Below, piece after piece: positions 17,048-26,171 of a DNA stretch of 64,000 bases (position 1 is the first letter of the stretch; each line of letters opens with the position of its first letter). The translations under genes were made by a program, and so were the position numbers. Origin of the DNA: CAVQBC01 sp963710665 (GTDB lineage Bacteria; Actinomycetota; Thermoleophilia; Solirubrobacterales; Solirubrobacteraceae). Below the pieces are notes generated by a model. The model saw only the letters and a program-made list of their open reading frames with translations. It was not told the origin of the DNA and did no database searches. The DNA lies in contig CAVQBC010000003.1 of assembly GCA_963710665.1 (NCBI GenBank), positions 744,001 to 808,000 of the forward strand, read 5' to 3'.

Positions 17048-17556
17048 GCCTCGACTCCTCCGGCGAACGGGTGCCGCGCCGCCTCGGAACTGCCGAGCAC
17101 GTCGTCGACGCTGGGCTGGTTGCCCAGCGCGCGGGCGATCGACTCCTTGGTGGCGGCGTAGTTGTAGTCGAAGATCTTCTTGTCGTCGGCCGCCTCCCAG
17201 TGGATGAAGACGCCGACGAGGAGGGCCAGGTCCTCGACCTGGTTCTGCGGGATGACACCCTCGCGGACCGAGTCCACCACGGCGCGCGCCACGGCGGCCT
17301 GGGCGGGTCCGAACATCTGCCCGACCTGCTTCTCGCCCTTGAGCGTGACCTTGTTGGAGATCACGGTGTCCGGCTTGCACGGAAGGTTGGGGGCGACCAC
17401 CGCGAGGAGGTTCGTGTGCCCCTCCTTCTGATTGACGAGCGCGTTCGCGAACGCCGCGCCCACCGGCCCGTTCTTCGACCCGATCAGCAGATCGATGTGC
17501 GCAACCTCCGCGCCATCGCCAACGAGCGACTCTCCTACCTGCAGCGAGCCCGCCAT
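17044..17556 (-). CDS. fae: Formaldehyde-activating enzyme (Fae)
   Basis: A 170-aa protein, the same length as the Methylorubrum enzyme. It condenses formaldehyde with tetrahydromethanopterin to methylene-H4MPT, the entry step of the pathway. Family features are QVGESLVGDGAEVAHIDLLI (with the catalytic histidine), APNLPCKPDTV, QMFGPAQAAVA and GVFIHWEAADDKKIFDYNY. ATG at 17556 has AGAGGA upstream; an open frame runs further back but has no family sequence. It leads a leftward operon with SDR, pterin dehydratase, DHPS-like, mtdB and DUF1464, and a clear promoter lies 63 bp upstream. Confidence 0.96.
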   Translation of the reverse strand: MAGSLQVGESLVGDGAEVAHIDLLIGSKNGPVGAAFANALVNQKEGHTNLLAVVAPNLPCKPDTVISNKVTLKGEKQVGQMFGPAQAAVARAVVDSVREGVIPQNQVEDLALLVGVFIHWEAADDKKIFDYNYAATKESIARALGNQPSVDDVLGSSEAARHPFAGGVEA

Positions 17557-17618
17557 ACACCCATCCTCTCTATGGTTTCCGGCCGGAATGACCCGTACGT
17601 GCTGCGAAAGCGGCCGGG

Positions 17619-17648
17619 ACCATAGCTCTCGCGTCGAAATGAGGTCAA
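17619..17648 (-). promoter_or_regulatory. Promoter of the fae operon
   Basis: On the minus strand TTGACC (17648-17643) and TATGGT (17624-17619) are 18 bp apart, a good vegetative-type promoter. The transcript would start near 17612, leaving about 56 nt of leader before the fae ATG at 17556. Confidence 0.55.
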
Positions 17649-17675
17649 GCGACCCCAGGGTGTTGCAGTCGGACC

Positions 17676-18569
17676 GTGCCTGAGCGGGGCGGGGTGGGGG
17701 GCCCATCCGGCCCGCCCCGCCCGCCCCGCCCTGCCGACGTCGCGGCGGCCGCGCAGCTCGCGTGCGTGCTGGAGGTCAGCGCCGAGAAGCCCGGCAACAT
17801 CACGCCGAGCCACGACTTCGGAGACACGACCTACGAGGACATGGTGCGAAGCGCGATCGCGCTGGGGCCCGAGGTGGGGCGGGCCGGCGAGCGGGGCGTG
17901 GGCGCGACCGTGCTCGCGATGGTCCGCGCGTCGCGCGCCGCGAGCCGGGCGAACACCAACCTCGGGATCGCGCTGCTGCTGGCGCCGCTCGCGCGCGCGG
18001 CGCTGTCTGGAGCCGAGGGGGAGGGGTTGCGATCCCGTCTGGCGGCCGTGCTGGCCGGGCTCGACCTCGAGGACGCCCGCGCGGCGTACGAGGCGATCCG
18101 GCTGGCGGACGCCGGCGGGCTCGGCGAGCGCCCCGAGCAGGACGTCCGCGACGAGCCCACGGTCGGGCTCCGCGAGGCGATGGCGGACGCGGCGCCGCGC
18201 GACGGCGTCGCCGGCGAATACGCGAGCGACTTCGCGGTCACGTTCGAGACCGGCGTCCCCGCGCTGGCGCGCGCGCTCGAGGACGGCCTCGGCCCGCGCG
18301 ACGCGGTCGTCGAGCTCTTCCTCGTGCTGCTCGGCGCCTACCCGGACACGCTGATCGCGCGCAAGGAGGGCGAGCGCCAGGCGGCGGAGGTCTCCGCCCG
18401 CGCCGCGCGGGTGCTGGCCGCGGGCGGGCCGCGCAGCGAGGCGGGGCGCCGCGGGCTCGCCGAGCTCGCCGGGGCGCTGCGCGACCCGCGGAACCGGCTC
18501 AACCCGGGCACGACCGCGGATCTCGTCGCCGCGACGCTCTTCGTCGCGCTGCTCGAAGGTAGGCTGTGA
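17676..18569 (+). CDS. CitG/MdcB-like triphosphoribosyl-dephospho-CoA synthase family protein
   Basis: A 297-aa protein of the CitG family. Family motifs are EVSAEKPGNITPSHDFGDTT near residue 30 and NTNLGIALLLAPLARAA near residue 90. CitG makes a prosthetic-group precursor from dephospho-CoA and ATP by ribosyl transfer. No citrate or malonate lyase is present, but CitG-like proteins recur in bacterial H4MPT gene clusters, where their job is unsettled; a ribosyl-transfer step in cofactor assembly is plausible. It is the first gene of the rightward operon, diverging from fae. GTG 17676 is the chosen start, with a weak ribosome-binding site and a Pro/Gly-rich first 20 residues. Confidence 0.78.
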   Translation: MPERGGVGGPSGPPRPPRPADVAAAAQLACVLEVSAEKPGNITPSHDFGDTTYEDMVRSAIALGPEVGRAGERGVGATVLAMVRASRAASRANTNLGIALLLAPLARAALSGAEGEGLRSRLAAVLAGLDLEDARAAYEAIRLADAGGLGERPEQDVRDEPTVGLREAMADAAPRDGVAGEYASDFAVTFETGVPALARALEDGLGPRDAVVELFLVLLGAYPDTLIARKEGERQAAEVSARAARVLAAGGPRSEAGRRGLAELAGALRDPRNRLNPGTTADLVAATLFVALLEGRL

Positions 18570-18588
18570 GCGCCTGAGCCCGCCCGCC

Positions 18589-19737
18589 GTGCCCGTCCCA
18601 CCTCCCGAGCCGATCCTGGTGGCCGCCGTCAGCGCCCGCATGCTGGCGGAGCTGGCGACCGCCGCAGGGCACCGCGTGGTGGCCGTCGACCGCTTCGGCG
18701 ACCTCGACCTGCGCCGGACCTGCCCCACGGTGGTGGCGGCCGAGGGGGGCCTCGCGGCCCTGGTCGACGCCGCCCGCGGCCTCGACGCGCCCAGCGTCGT
18801 CTACGGCGCCGGGTTCGAGAACCACCCGCCGCTGGTCGGCCGGCTGGCCGAGGGCCGCGTGCTGCTCGGCAACCCTCCCGAGACGCTGGCGCGGGTCCGC
18901 GACCCCGCCGCGCTCGGCACGGCCCTGCGGGGCGCCGGCCACCCCTTCCCGCGCACCTACCCCGCCGCCGAGGCCGCGGAGCGCGCCGAGCGCTCGCGCG
19001 GCTGGCTGCGCAAGCCCCTGCGGGGCGGGGCGGGGCGCGGCGTGCGCGAGTGGCGCGGCGGGCGGCTCGGCGGGGACGTCGTCGTGCAGGAGCGCGTCGG
19101 AGGCCTCGCGTGCTCGGCGGCCGCGGTCGGCGACGGGCGCGGCGCGGCCCTGCTCGGCGTCAGCGAGCAGCTCGTCGGCGTACGCGCGTTCGGCGCCCGC
19201 GGCTACCGGTGGTGCGGCAACGTCGTGCCGCCGCGACTGGACGCGGGCGAGCGCGCCGCGCTGGGGGCGCAGGCCCGCGACGTCTGCGCCTGCCTGGCGG
19301 AGGCGTTCGGCCTGCGCGGGCTGTTCGGCGTGGACCTCGTGTGGGACGGCGCGCGCGCGTGGACGGTCGAGGTCAACCCGCGGCCGTGCGGCTCGCTCGA
19401 GGCGATCGAGGCGGCGCACGGCATGAGCGTCTTCGCCGCCCACCTCGACGGCTGCGCCGGCCGGCTGCCGGATGGGATCCCCACCCACCCCGCCGCGCGC
19501 GCGGCGGGCAAGGCGATCCTCTACGCCACGCACGACGTCGTGACCGGCGACACCCGCGCGTGGCCGCGCGCGGTGCGCGACGTCCCGCACCCGGGCGAGC
19601 GGATCGCGCGGACGCAGCCCGTCTGCACGCTCACCGCGGTCGCGCCGACGCCCGGGGACGCGGTCGCGCGGCTCGAGGAGGACGCGGCGCGGATGCGCGC
19701 GGAGCTCCGCCGCCCGGAGGTGCCCGCCCATGCCTGA
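18589..19737 (+). CDS. ATP-grasp protein, candidate methanofuran-type ligase
   Basis: A 382-aa ATP-grasp-fold protein. It has RKPLRGGAGRGVREW as the nucleotide-binding loop (about 140-155), VVVQERVGG, and LFGVDLVWDGARAWTVEVNP with the metal-binding Glu/Asn near residue 260. ATP-grasp enzymes join carboxylates to amines. In methanogens MfnD (tyramine-glutamate ligase) has this fold, and methylotroph H4MPT clusters carry similar uncharacterised ATP-grasp genes. GTG 18589 is 19 bp after the CitG-like gene, and its end overlaps fhcB by 8 bp. A role in building the glutamate part of methanofuran is inferred. Confidence 0.75.
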   Translation: MPVPPPEPILVAAVSARMLAELATAAGHRVVAVDRFGDLDLRRTCPTVVAAEGGLAALVDAARGLDAPSVVYGAGFENHPPLVGRLAEGRVLLGNPPETLARVRDPAALGTALRGAGHPFPRTYPAAEAAERAERSRGWLRKPLRGGAGRGVREWRGGRLGGDVVVQERVGGLACSAAAVGDGRGAALLGVSEQLVGVRAFGARGYRWCGNVVPPRLDAGERAALGAQARDVCACLAEAFGLRGLFGVDLVWDGARAWTVEVNPRPCGSLEAIEAAHGMSVFAAHLDGCAGRLPDGIPTHPAARAAGKAILYATHDVVTGDTRAWPRAVRDVPHPGERIARTQPVCTLTAVAPTPGDAVARLEEDAARMRAELRRPEVPAHA

Positions 19738-20998
19738 GCCGGCCACCTGCAACGGCTGCGGTCTCGGCTGCGACGACATCGAGGCGACGGTGTCCGGCGG
19801 GACCATCGAGTCCCTGGCGTGCACGTGCCCGCTCGGCGACGCGTGGTTCGCGGAGCGTACGGGCGACCTGCCCCCGCTCGCGCGGGTCGACGGCCGCGAG
19901 ACCGGCCTCGAGGAGGCGCTGGACGCCGCCGCGGCGCTGCTCGGCTCCGCCCGCCTGCCGCTCGTGCACGGGCTCGGCCAGGCGACGATCGAGGCCCAGC
20001 GCGAGGCGGTGGCGATCGCGGAGGCGATCGGCGGCGTCCTCGATCCCGCCGGCCCGGTGCTCGACGGCGCGGGCGGCCGCGCGATCCAGGAGGTCGGCGT
20101 GAGCACCGCCTCGCTCGGCGAGGTGCGCGACCGGTCGCGGCTCGTCGTGGTGTGGCGCGAGGACCCGGTGACCACCCAGCCGCGCCTGCTCGAGCGCCTG
20201 CGCCTCGACCGGGCGAGCCGCGGGGACGACCGCACACTGGTGGTCGTCGACGCCGAGCGGACCGCCACCGCCGAGGAGGCCGACACCTTCGTCGAGCTGC
20301 CGCCAGAGCTCGACTTCGAGGCGCTGTGGGTCCTGCGCGCGCTGGTGACCGGCGCCCCGCTGGGGCACGCCGGCGCCGTGCCGGTGCCCGCCCTCGAGCG
20401 GCTCGCGGGCGCGCTGCGCGAGTGCGTGCACGGCACGCTCATGCACGGCGGCGGGCTCTCCGCCGGCCCCGGCGGGCACATGCGCGCGCTCGCGCTCCTG
20501 CTGCTCGTCCGCGATCTCAGCCACGAGGCGCACGTCGTCGCCGTGCCGCTGCGCCGGGAGGGCAACGCGCTCGGCGCCGAGGACGTCCTCGCGTGGCAGA
20601 CCGGCTACCCGTCCGCGGTCAGCTTCGCGCGCGGGTACCCGCGCTCGAGCCCGGGCGAGTTCAGCGCGGCGGGCCTGCTCGAGCGCCGCGAGGCCGATGC
20701 GGCGCTGATCGTCGCCTGGGACCCGCTCGGCAGCCTCCTGCCGGCGCCGGCCGCCGAGGGGCTGCGCGCGATCCCGACCGTCGTGGTCGACCCGCGCGCC
20801 ACCGCGACCGCCGCGGCGGCGCGCGTGGCGATCGCGCCCGCCGTGGGCGGCATCCACCACCCCGGCACGGCCCACCGCATGGACGGCGTGCCGCTGCCGC
20901 TGCGCGCGGTGCTGGAGTCGGCGCGTCCCGCCGACCACGAGGTGCTGGCCGGCCTCGCGGCCCGGCTGGCGCCCGAGCCGGCGGAGGCGACGGCCTGA
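19730..20998 (+). CDS. fhcB: Formyltransferase/hydrolase complex subunit B (FhcB)
   Basis: A 422-aa homologue of formylmethanofuran dehydrogenase subunit B. It keeps the N-terminal cluster TCNGCGLGCDD (Cys7, Cys10, Cys14) and Cys31/Cys33, which matches the [4Fe-4S] motif of archaeal FwdB. The position of the archaeal tungsten-ligating Cys/Sec reads GQATIEAQ, with Ile87 instead. That fits the bacterial complex, which hydrolyses formyl-methanofuran to formate without a redox metal. ATG 19730 lies inside the end of the ATP-grasp gene, and the stop shares one base with the fhcA start. Confidence 0.88.
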   Translation: MPEPATCNGCGLGCDDIEATVSGGTIESLACTCPLGDAWFAERTGDLPPLARVDGRETGLEEALDAAAALLGSARLPLVHGLGQATIEAQREAVAIAEAIGGVLDPAGPVLDGAGGRAIQEVGVSTASLGEVRDRSRLVVVWREDPVTTQPRLLERLRLDRASRGDDRTLVVVDAERTATAEEADTFVELPPELDFEALWVLRALVTGAPLGHAGAVPVPALERLAGALRECVHGTLMHGGGLSAGPGGHMRALALLLLVRDLSHEAHVVAVPLRREGNALGAEDVLAWQTGYPSAVSFARGYPRSSPGEFSAAGLLERREADAALIVAWDPLGSLLPAPAAEGLRAIPTVVVDPRATATAAAARVAIAPAVGGIHHPGTAHRMDGVPLPLRAVLESARPADHEVLAGLAARLAPEPAEATA

Positions 20999-22629
20999 TG
21001 CTGCGGATCGCCGGCGGCCGCGTCTACGACCCCGCCAACGGCGTCGCGGGCGAGGTCCGCGACGTCTGCGTGCAGGACGGCAAGATCGTCGACGACGTCC
21101 CGTCGCACGCGCGGCGCATCGACGCGAGCGGGAAGATCGTGATGCCTGGCGGCGTCGACATCCACGCCCACATCGCGGGCCCGAAGGTCAACCACGCGCG
21201 CAAGATGGCGCCGGAGGAGCACCGCGAGGACCCGCTCGAGCGCACCGCGCTGACCCGCGCCGGCACCGGCGGCACGGTGCCGTCGACGTTCACCACCGGC
21301 TACCGCTACGCGCTGCTCGGCTACACGACCGTGGTCGACGCCGCGACGCCGCCGCTGTCGGCCCGCCACACACTGTCCGAGCTGCGCGACACGCCGGTGA
21401 TCGACGCCGCGTTCCTGATCCTGCTGGGCAACAACCTCCCGCTGTTCGAGCTCATCCGCACCGATCCCGGGCGCGTGCGCGACGCGGTCGCGTGGTGGCT
21501 CGGGGCGACGGGCGGCTACGGGGTCAAGCTCGTCAACCCGGGCGGCGTCGAGCTGTTCAAGCGCAACAACGGGAACGTGACCTCGCTCGACGACGACGTC
21601 TCCGGCGTCACGCCGCGGCAGGTCATCGAGACGCTCGCCGGGGCCGTGGACGACCTCGGGCTCCCCCACCCCGTGCACGTCCATTGCAACAACCTCGGCG
21701 TGCCGGGCAACTGGAGGACCACCACCGACACGCTGCAGTCGCTCGCCGGCCACCGGGCGCATCTCGCCCATCTGCAGTTCCACTCCTACGGCGGCCGGCC
21801 GGGCGGCCGGATGCGCTCACGCGCCCCCGACCTCGTCGAGCACCTCAACAGCCATCCGGAGCACAGCGTGGACGTCGGCCAGGTGATGTTCGGCCCCGCC
21901 ACGACGATGACCGCCGACGCGCCCGCGTCCGCGGCGCTCAAGGAGATCACGAAGGGCAAGTGGCTCAACGCGGATCTCGAGGCCGAGACGGGCTGCGGCA
22001 TCGTCCCGTTCACCTACCGCGAGAAGAACTACGTCCACGCGCTGCAATGGGGCATCGGCCTGGAGCTGTTCCTGCTCAGCCGCGACCCGTGGCGCACCGT
22101 GCTGTCGACCGACCACCCCAACGGCGGCTCCTTCCTCAGCTACCCGCGGCTGATCCGCCTGCTGATGGACCGCGACTTCCGCAACGAGCAGATCAAGCAG
22201 GTCAACCAGAAGGCGATGAAGGCCACGGTGCTGATGGACGACCTCGACCGCGAGTACACGCTCGAGGAGATCGCGATCATCACCCGCGCGGCGCCGGCGC
22301 GCCTGCTGGGCTTGAAGGACAAGGGCCACCTCGGGCCGGGTGCCGACGCCGACGTGACGATCTACGACGAGCACGAGGACGCCGAGGCGATGTTCGCCAC
22401 CCCGCGCCACGTCCTCAAGGGCGGGCGCCAGGTCGTCGAGGACCACGAGCTGCGCGCGGTCGGGACGGGCGACCTGCTGCGCGTGGACGCCGCGTTCGAT
22501 CGCGAGATCGAGGCGACGCTCGCGCCGCTGATGGAGGAGCGCTACAGCGTGCGCTTCCGGAGCTACCCGGTGCGCGAGCCGTGGCTGCTCGAGCCCGCGC
22601 GCCGGATCGCGGCGGGAGGCGGCCGGTGA
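20998..22629 (+). CDS. fhcA: Formyltransferase/hydrolase complex subunit A (FhcA)
   Basis: A 543-aa amidohydrolase-fold subunit, the catalytic hydrolase that releases formate from formyl-methanofuran. Metal ligands are His56 and His58 in VDIHAHIAG, a lysine in GYGVKLVNPGG (the usual carbamylated ligand), histidines in HVHCNNLG, and the aspartate of STDHPNGGSF. Length and motifs match FmdA/FhcA. The start ATG shares one base with the fhcB stop, and the end overlaps the fhcD GTG by 4 bp, so the four subunits are tightly coupled. Confidence 0.94.
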   Translation: MLRIAGGRVYDPANGVAGEVRDVCVQDGKIVDDVPSHARRIDASGKIVMPGGVDIHAHIAGPKVNHARKMAPEEHREDPLERTALTRAGTGGTVPSTFTTGYRYALLGYTTVVDAATPPLSARHTLSELRDTPVIDAAFLILLGNNLPLFELIRTDPGRVRDAVAWWLGATGGYGVKLVNPGGVELFKRNNGNVTSLDDDVSGVTPRQVIETLAGAVDDLGLPHPVHVHCNNLGVPGNWRTTTDTLQSLAGHRAHLAHLQFHSYGGRPGGRMRSRAPDLVEHLNSHPEHSVDVGQVMFGPATTMTADAPASAALKEITKGKWLNADLEAETGCGIVPFTYREKNYVHALQWGIGLELFLLSRDPWRTVLSTDHPNGGSFLSYPRLIRLLMDRDFRNEQIKQVNQKAMKATVLMDDLDREYTLEEIAIITRAAPARLLGLKDKGHLGPGADADVTIYDEHEDAEAMFATPRHVLKGGRQVVEDHELRAVGTGDLLRVDAAFDREIEATLAPLMEERYSVRFRSYPVREPWLLEPARRIAAGGGR

Positions 22630-23534
22630 AGCTGCACGGCGCCGAGGTCGACGACACCTTCGCCGAGGCCTTCTCCATGGTCGGCTCGCGGGTGATCATC
22701 ACCGCCGCGAGCCCCGGCTGGGCGATGGAGTCCGCGCGGACGATGACGGGCTTCGCCACGTCGGTGATCGGCTGCAAATGCGAGGCGGGGATCGAGCGCG
22801 AGCTCGACCCGTCGGAGACGCCGGACGGGCGCCACGGGGTCAGCGTGCTGTTGTTCGCCTTCGACCTCGAGGGGCTCGGCAAGCGCCTGGTGGAGCGCGT
22901 CGGCCAGTGCGTGCTGACCTGCCCCACGACCGCCTGCTTCAACGGCCTCGAGTCCGAGGAGACCGTCGACGTCGGCGGGCAGCTGCGCTTCTTCGGCGAC
23001 GGCTACCAGGCCAGCAAGCTGCTCGACGGCGTGCGCTACTGGCGCGTGCCCGTGATGGAGGGCGAGTTCCTGGTGCAGGAGCGCTTCGGCACCGGCGAGG
23101 CGGTCGCCGGCGGCAACATCATCATGCTGGCGCCCGACGAGGTCACGGTCCTGCGGTCGGCGGAGGCGGCCGTCGCGGCGATGCGGGCCGTCGAGGGCAT
23201 GATCATGCCGTTCCCCGGCGGCATCGCGCGCAGCGGCAGCAAGCCCGGCTCGCGCTACGCGGCGCTGATGGCCTCCACGAACGACGGCATGTGCCCGACC
23301 CTGCGAGCGCAGGTGGACAAGACCCATGTCCCGGAGGGCGTGGGCAGCGTGATGGAGATCGTCATCGACGGCCTCGGCGAGGGGCCCGTGCGCCGTGCGA
23401 TGCTCGTCGGGCTCAAGGCAGCGGCGCGCGCCGGCGCGACCCACATCACCGCCGGCAACTACGGCGGCGAGCTCGGCCAGTACCACATCGGGCTGCACGA
23501 GCTGCTGACGCAGGACGCGGAGACGCGCGCGTGA
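22626..23534 (+). CDS. fhcD: Formylmethanofuran:H4MPT formyltransferase (FhcD/Ftr)
   Basis: A 302-aa formyltransferase that moves the formyl group from formyl-H4MPT to methanofuran within the Fhc complex. Family stretches include DTFAEAFSMVGSRVIITAAS near the start, TGFATSVIGCKCEAGIE, and LRFFGDGYQASKL near residue 125. The length equals archaeal Ftr. The GTG start at 22626 overlaps the fhcA stop (GTGA), and its own stop overlaps the fhcC GTG in the same way. Confidence 0.95.
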   Translation: MKLHGAEVDDTFAEAFSMVGSRVIITAASPGWAMESARTMTGFATSVIGCKCEAGIERELDPSETPDGRHGVSVLLFAFDLEGLGKRLVERVGQCVLTCPTTACFNGLESEETVDVGGQLRFFGDGYQASKLLDGVRYWRVPVMEGEFLVQERFGTGEAVAGGNIIMLAPDEVTVLRSAEAAVAAMRAVEGMIMPFPGGIARSGSKPGSRYAALMASTNDGMCPTLRAQVDKTHVPEGVGSVMEIVIDGLGEGPVRRAMLVGLKAAARAGATHITAGNYGGELGQYHIGLHELLTQDAETRA

Positions 23535-24346
23535 CGCTGACGCTCACGCTGCGCGAGGCGCCGTCCGTCCCGCTCGAGGCCGAGGAGCTGCGCCCCGAAC
23601 GGCTGCTCGGCCGGCCGGCGGCGGAGATCGAGCGCCTGGCGGTCTGGCACGGCAACGCCGAGATGCAGGTCGGCGACTTCTTCACGGTCGCCGGGAGCGG
23701 CGGCGACGAGGTGCGCGTCGAGGGCGACCTGCGGCGCGTGAAGTACGTCGGCTCCGGCATGAGCGGCGGCCGCCTGACGGTCGCGGGCGACGTGGGGATG
23801 CACGCCGGCGCGGGCATGACCGGCGGCGAGCTCGTGATCGAGGGGGACGCCGGGGACTGGGCCGGCGCCGCGATGCGCGGCGGGCGGCTCGTCGTGCGCG
23901 GCTCCGCCGGGCGCCAGCTCGGCGGCGCCATGCCGGGCGAGCGCGCCGGTACGCGCGGCGGGGAGATCGTCGTGCACGGCGACGCCGGCGCGGAGGCGGG
24001 CGCGGGGCTCCGGCGCGGCCTGATCGCGGTCGCCGGCCGCCTCGGCGAGGCCGCCGGGCTGCGCATGCTCGCCGGCACCATCGTGGCGCTCGGCGAGGTC
24101 GGCCCGCGCGCCGGCGCGAGCATGCGGCGGGGCTCGATCGTGGCGATGACGCGCCCGGCCCTGCTGCCGACCTTCGCCTATGCCTGCACCTACCGGCCGC
24201 CGTTCCTGGCGCTCTACCTGCGCCGCCTGCGGACGCTCGGCCTCCCGGTGTCCGACCGCCAGCTCGAGGCCCGCTACGCGCGCTGGAGCGGGGACGGGCT
24301 GGAGCTGCGAAGAGGCGAGATCCTGATCCTGGAGGACGCTGCATGA
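23531..24346 (+). CDS. fhcC: Formyltransferase/hydrolase complex subunit C (FhcC)
   Basis: A 271-aa beta-helix subunit related to FmdC and to the C-terminal domain of glutamate synthase. The middle (residues about 75-195) is a run of glycine-rich repeats such as GMHAGAGMTGGELVIEGDAG and GDAGAEAGAGLRRG. GTGA overlap at both ends (23531-23534 with fhcD, ATGA 24343-24346 with mch) makes it part of one translationally coupled unit. It is a structural subunit that helps hold the methanofuran arm between the two active sites. Confidence 0.93.
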   Translation: MTLTLTLREAPSVPLEAEELRPERLLGRPAAEIERLAVWHGNAEMQVGDFFTVAGSGGDEVRVEGDLRRVKYVGSGMSGGRLTVAGDVGMHAGAGMTGGELVIEGDAGDWAGAAMRGGRLVVRGSAGRQLGGAMPGERAGTRGGEIVVHGDAGAEAGAGLRRGLIAVAGRLGEAAGLRMLAGTIVALGEVGPRAGASMRRGSIVAMTRPALLPTFAYACTYRPPFLALYLRRLRTLGLPVSDRQLEARYARWSGDGLELRRGEILILEDAA

Positions 24347-25293
24347 CGTTGTCTCTGAACAAGCGCGCCGTCGAGCTCGCCGACCGCCTGGCGGCCGACG
24401 CCGACGCCGCCGGGGTCGCGGTGACGACGCTGTCCAACGGGACGCGCGTGATCGACTGCGGCAGCCAGGCGCCGGGAGGCCTGACGGCGGGCAAGGCGAT
24501 GGCCGAGATCTGCATGGGCGGCCTCGGCACGGTGGAGTTCACGCCGCTCACGCTCTCCGGGCGCTGGCTGCCCGGTCTCACGGTCACCACCGACCGCCCC
24601 GCGCTCGCGTGCCTCGCCGCGCAGTACGCGGGCTGGAAGATCGACCTCGACGGCTACTTCGCGATGGCGAGCGGACCCGGCCGCGCGCTGATCCGCGCCG
24701 AGGACCTCTACGACGACCTCGACGTCGACGAGAAGGCCGACGTCGCGGCGCTGGTGCTCGAGACGCGCGACCCGCCGACGGTGGAGGTCGCCGAGCACGT
24801 GGCGAGCCGGGCCGGCGTCGCGCCCGGGGCGCTGACGCTGCTGATCGCGCCGACCGCGAGCGTCGCCGGCAGCACGCAGGTCGCCGCGCGGGTCGTCGAG
24901 ACCGCGCTGCACAAGCTCCACGAGCTCGAGTTCGACGTCCGGCGGGTGCGCAGCGCGTTCGGCAGCGCGCCGCTGCCGCCGGTCGCCCGCGACGACGGCG
25001 CCGGGATCGGCCGCACCAACGACGCGGTCCTCTACGGCGGCCAGGTGGCGCTCACGGTCGACGCGGAGGACGAGGAGCTCGAGGGGCTGGCCGAGCGCGT
25101 GCCGGCGTCGGCCTCCGACGCCTACGGCAAGCCGTTCGGCGAGATCCTCGAAGAGGCGGAGTGGGACTTCTACAAGATCGACCCGATGCTGTTCAGCCCC
25201 GCCCTGATCATGCTCACGAGCACGGACAGCGGGCGCACCTTCTCCGCCGGCGACGTCGACCTCGGGATCCTCGAGCGCTCCTTCTGGAGCTAG
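24343..25293 (+). CDS. mch: Methenyl-H4MPT cyclohydrolase (Mch)
   Basis: A 316-aa cyclohydrolase converting methenyl-H4MPT to N5-formyl-H4MPT, between MtdB and the Fhc complex. It begins SLNKRAVELADRL and has CGSQAPGGLTAGKAMAEICM near residue 45, FGSAPLPPVARDD near 205 and GRTNDAVLYGGQV, all typical of Mch; length is as in methanogens and methylotrophs. It overlaps fhcC by 4 bp. Its TAG is 2 bp before the proposed CTG start of the next ATP-grasp gene. Confidence 0.95.
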   Translation: MTLSLNKRAVELADRLAADADAAGVAVTTLSNGTRVIDCGSQAPGGLTAGKAMAEICMGGLGTVEFTPLTLSGRWLPGLTVTTDRPALACLAAQYAGWKIDLDGYFAMASGPGRALIRAEDLYDDLDVDEKADVAALVLETRDPPTVEVAEHVASRAGVAPGALTLLIAPTASVAGSTQVAARVVETALHKLHELEFDVRRVRSAFGSAPLPPVARDDGAGIGRTNDAVLYGGQVALTVDAEDEELEGLAERVPASASDAYGKPFGEILEEAEWDFYKIDPMLFSPALIMLTSTDSGRTFSAGDVDLGILERSFWS

Positions 25294-25295
25294 CG

Positions 25296-26171
25296 CTGCG
25301 CGTCGCCGTCCTCGGGTCCACGGGGGGCTGGCACGCCGATCGCCTCGAGCGCGCGCTGCGCGCGGCGGGCCACGCGTGCGCGTTCGCCCCGGTGACCAGG
25401 CTGACGAGCGCCGTCGAGGACGGCGGCGCGACCGTGCGAAGCCGCGACGTCGAGCTCAGCGCGTGTGACGCGGTGATCGTCCGCGGGATCCCGCGGGGCT
25501 CGCTGGAGCACGTCGTGTTCCGCCTCGACGCGCTGCACGTGCTGGCGGCCGCGGGCGTGCGGGTGGTCAACGGCCCCGGCGCGATCGAGCGCACGGTGGA
25601 CAAGTTCCTCGCCTCGGTCCTGCTCGCCCGGGCCGGCCTGCCGACGCCGCGGACGATCGCGTGCGAGCGGCGGGAGGACGCCGTCGCGGCCTTCGAGGCG
25701 CTGGGCTCCGACGTGATCGTCAAGCCGCTGTTCGGCTCGATGGGGCTCGGGATGGCCCGCGTCGAGCACCCCGACGTCGCCCACCGCGTGTTCGGCGCGC
25801 TCGAGATCGAGCGCGCGGCCTACTACCTGCAGGAGGCGCTGCCGCACGAGGGGCGCGACCTGCGGGCGTTCGTGGTCGGGGACCGCGTGATCGCCGCCAT
25901 GGAGCGGATCGGCGACGACTGGCGCGCCAACGTCGCCCGCGGGGCCGAGGCGCGCGCGGCGCGCCTGGAGGCCGGGCAGGAGGAGCTCTGCCTGCGGGCG
26001 GCCGCCGCGGTGGGCGCCGATTACGCCGGGGTCGACCTGCTGCCGGTCGCCGACGGGCGCGAGTACGTGATCGAGGTCAACGGCATCCCGGGGTGGCACG
26101 GGCTCGAGGCGGCCACGGGCGTGGACGTCGCCGCGGCGCTCGTCGAGCGGGTCGAGGCGCTCGTGGGCTAG
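25296..26171 (+). CDS. RimK/MptN-like ATP-grasp ligase; probable CTG start
   Basis: A 291-aa ATP-grasp amino-acid ligase of the RimK type. Motifs are NGPGAIERTVDKFLASVLLA, the ATP loop VIVKPLFGSMGLGMARVE, and YVIEVNGIPGWHGLE with the metal-binding Glu-x-Asn near the end. In methanogens MptN adds glutamate to tetrahydromethanopterin, and similar genes lie beside mch in methylotrophs, so a glutamyl ligase acting on H4MPT or methanofuran is likely. No ATG, GTG or TTG is near the N-terminus; CTG at 25296 with GGAG 6 bases upstream fits the fold start (LRVAVLGSTGG). Its TAG overlaps the stop of the opposing gene in CTAG. Confidence 0.8.
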   Translation: MRVAVLGSTGGWHADRLERALRAAGHACAFAPVTRLTSAVEDGGATVRSRDVELSACDAVIVRGIPRGSLEHVVFRLDALHVLAAAGVRVVNGPGAIERTVDKFLASVLLARAGLPTPRTIACERREDAVAAFEALGSDVIVKPLFGSMGLGMARVEHPDVAHRVFGALEIERAAYYLQEALPHEGRDLRAFVVGDRVIAAMERIGDDWRANVARGAEARAARLEAGQEELCLRAAAAVGADYAGVDLLPVADGREYVIEVNGIPGWHGLEAATGVDVAAALVERVEALVG

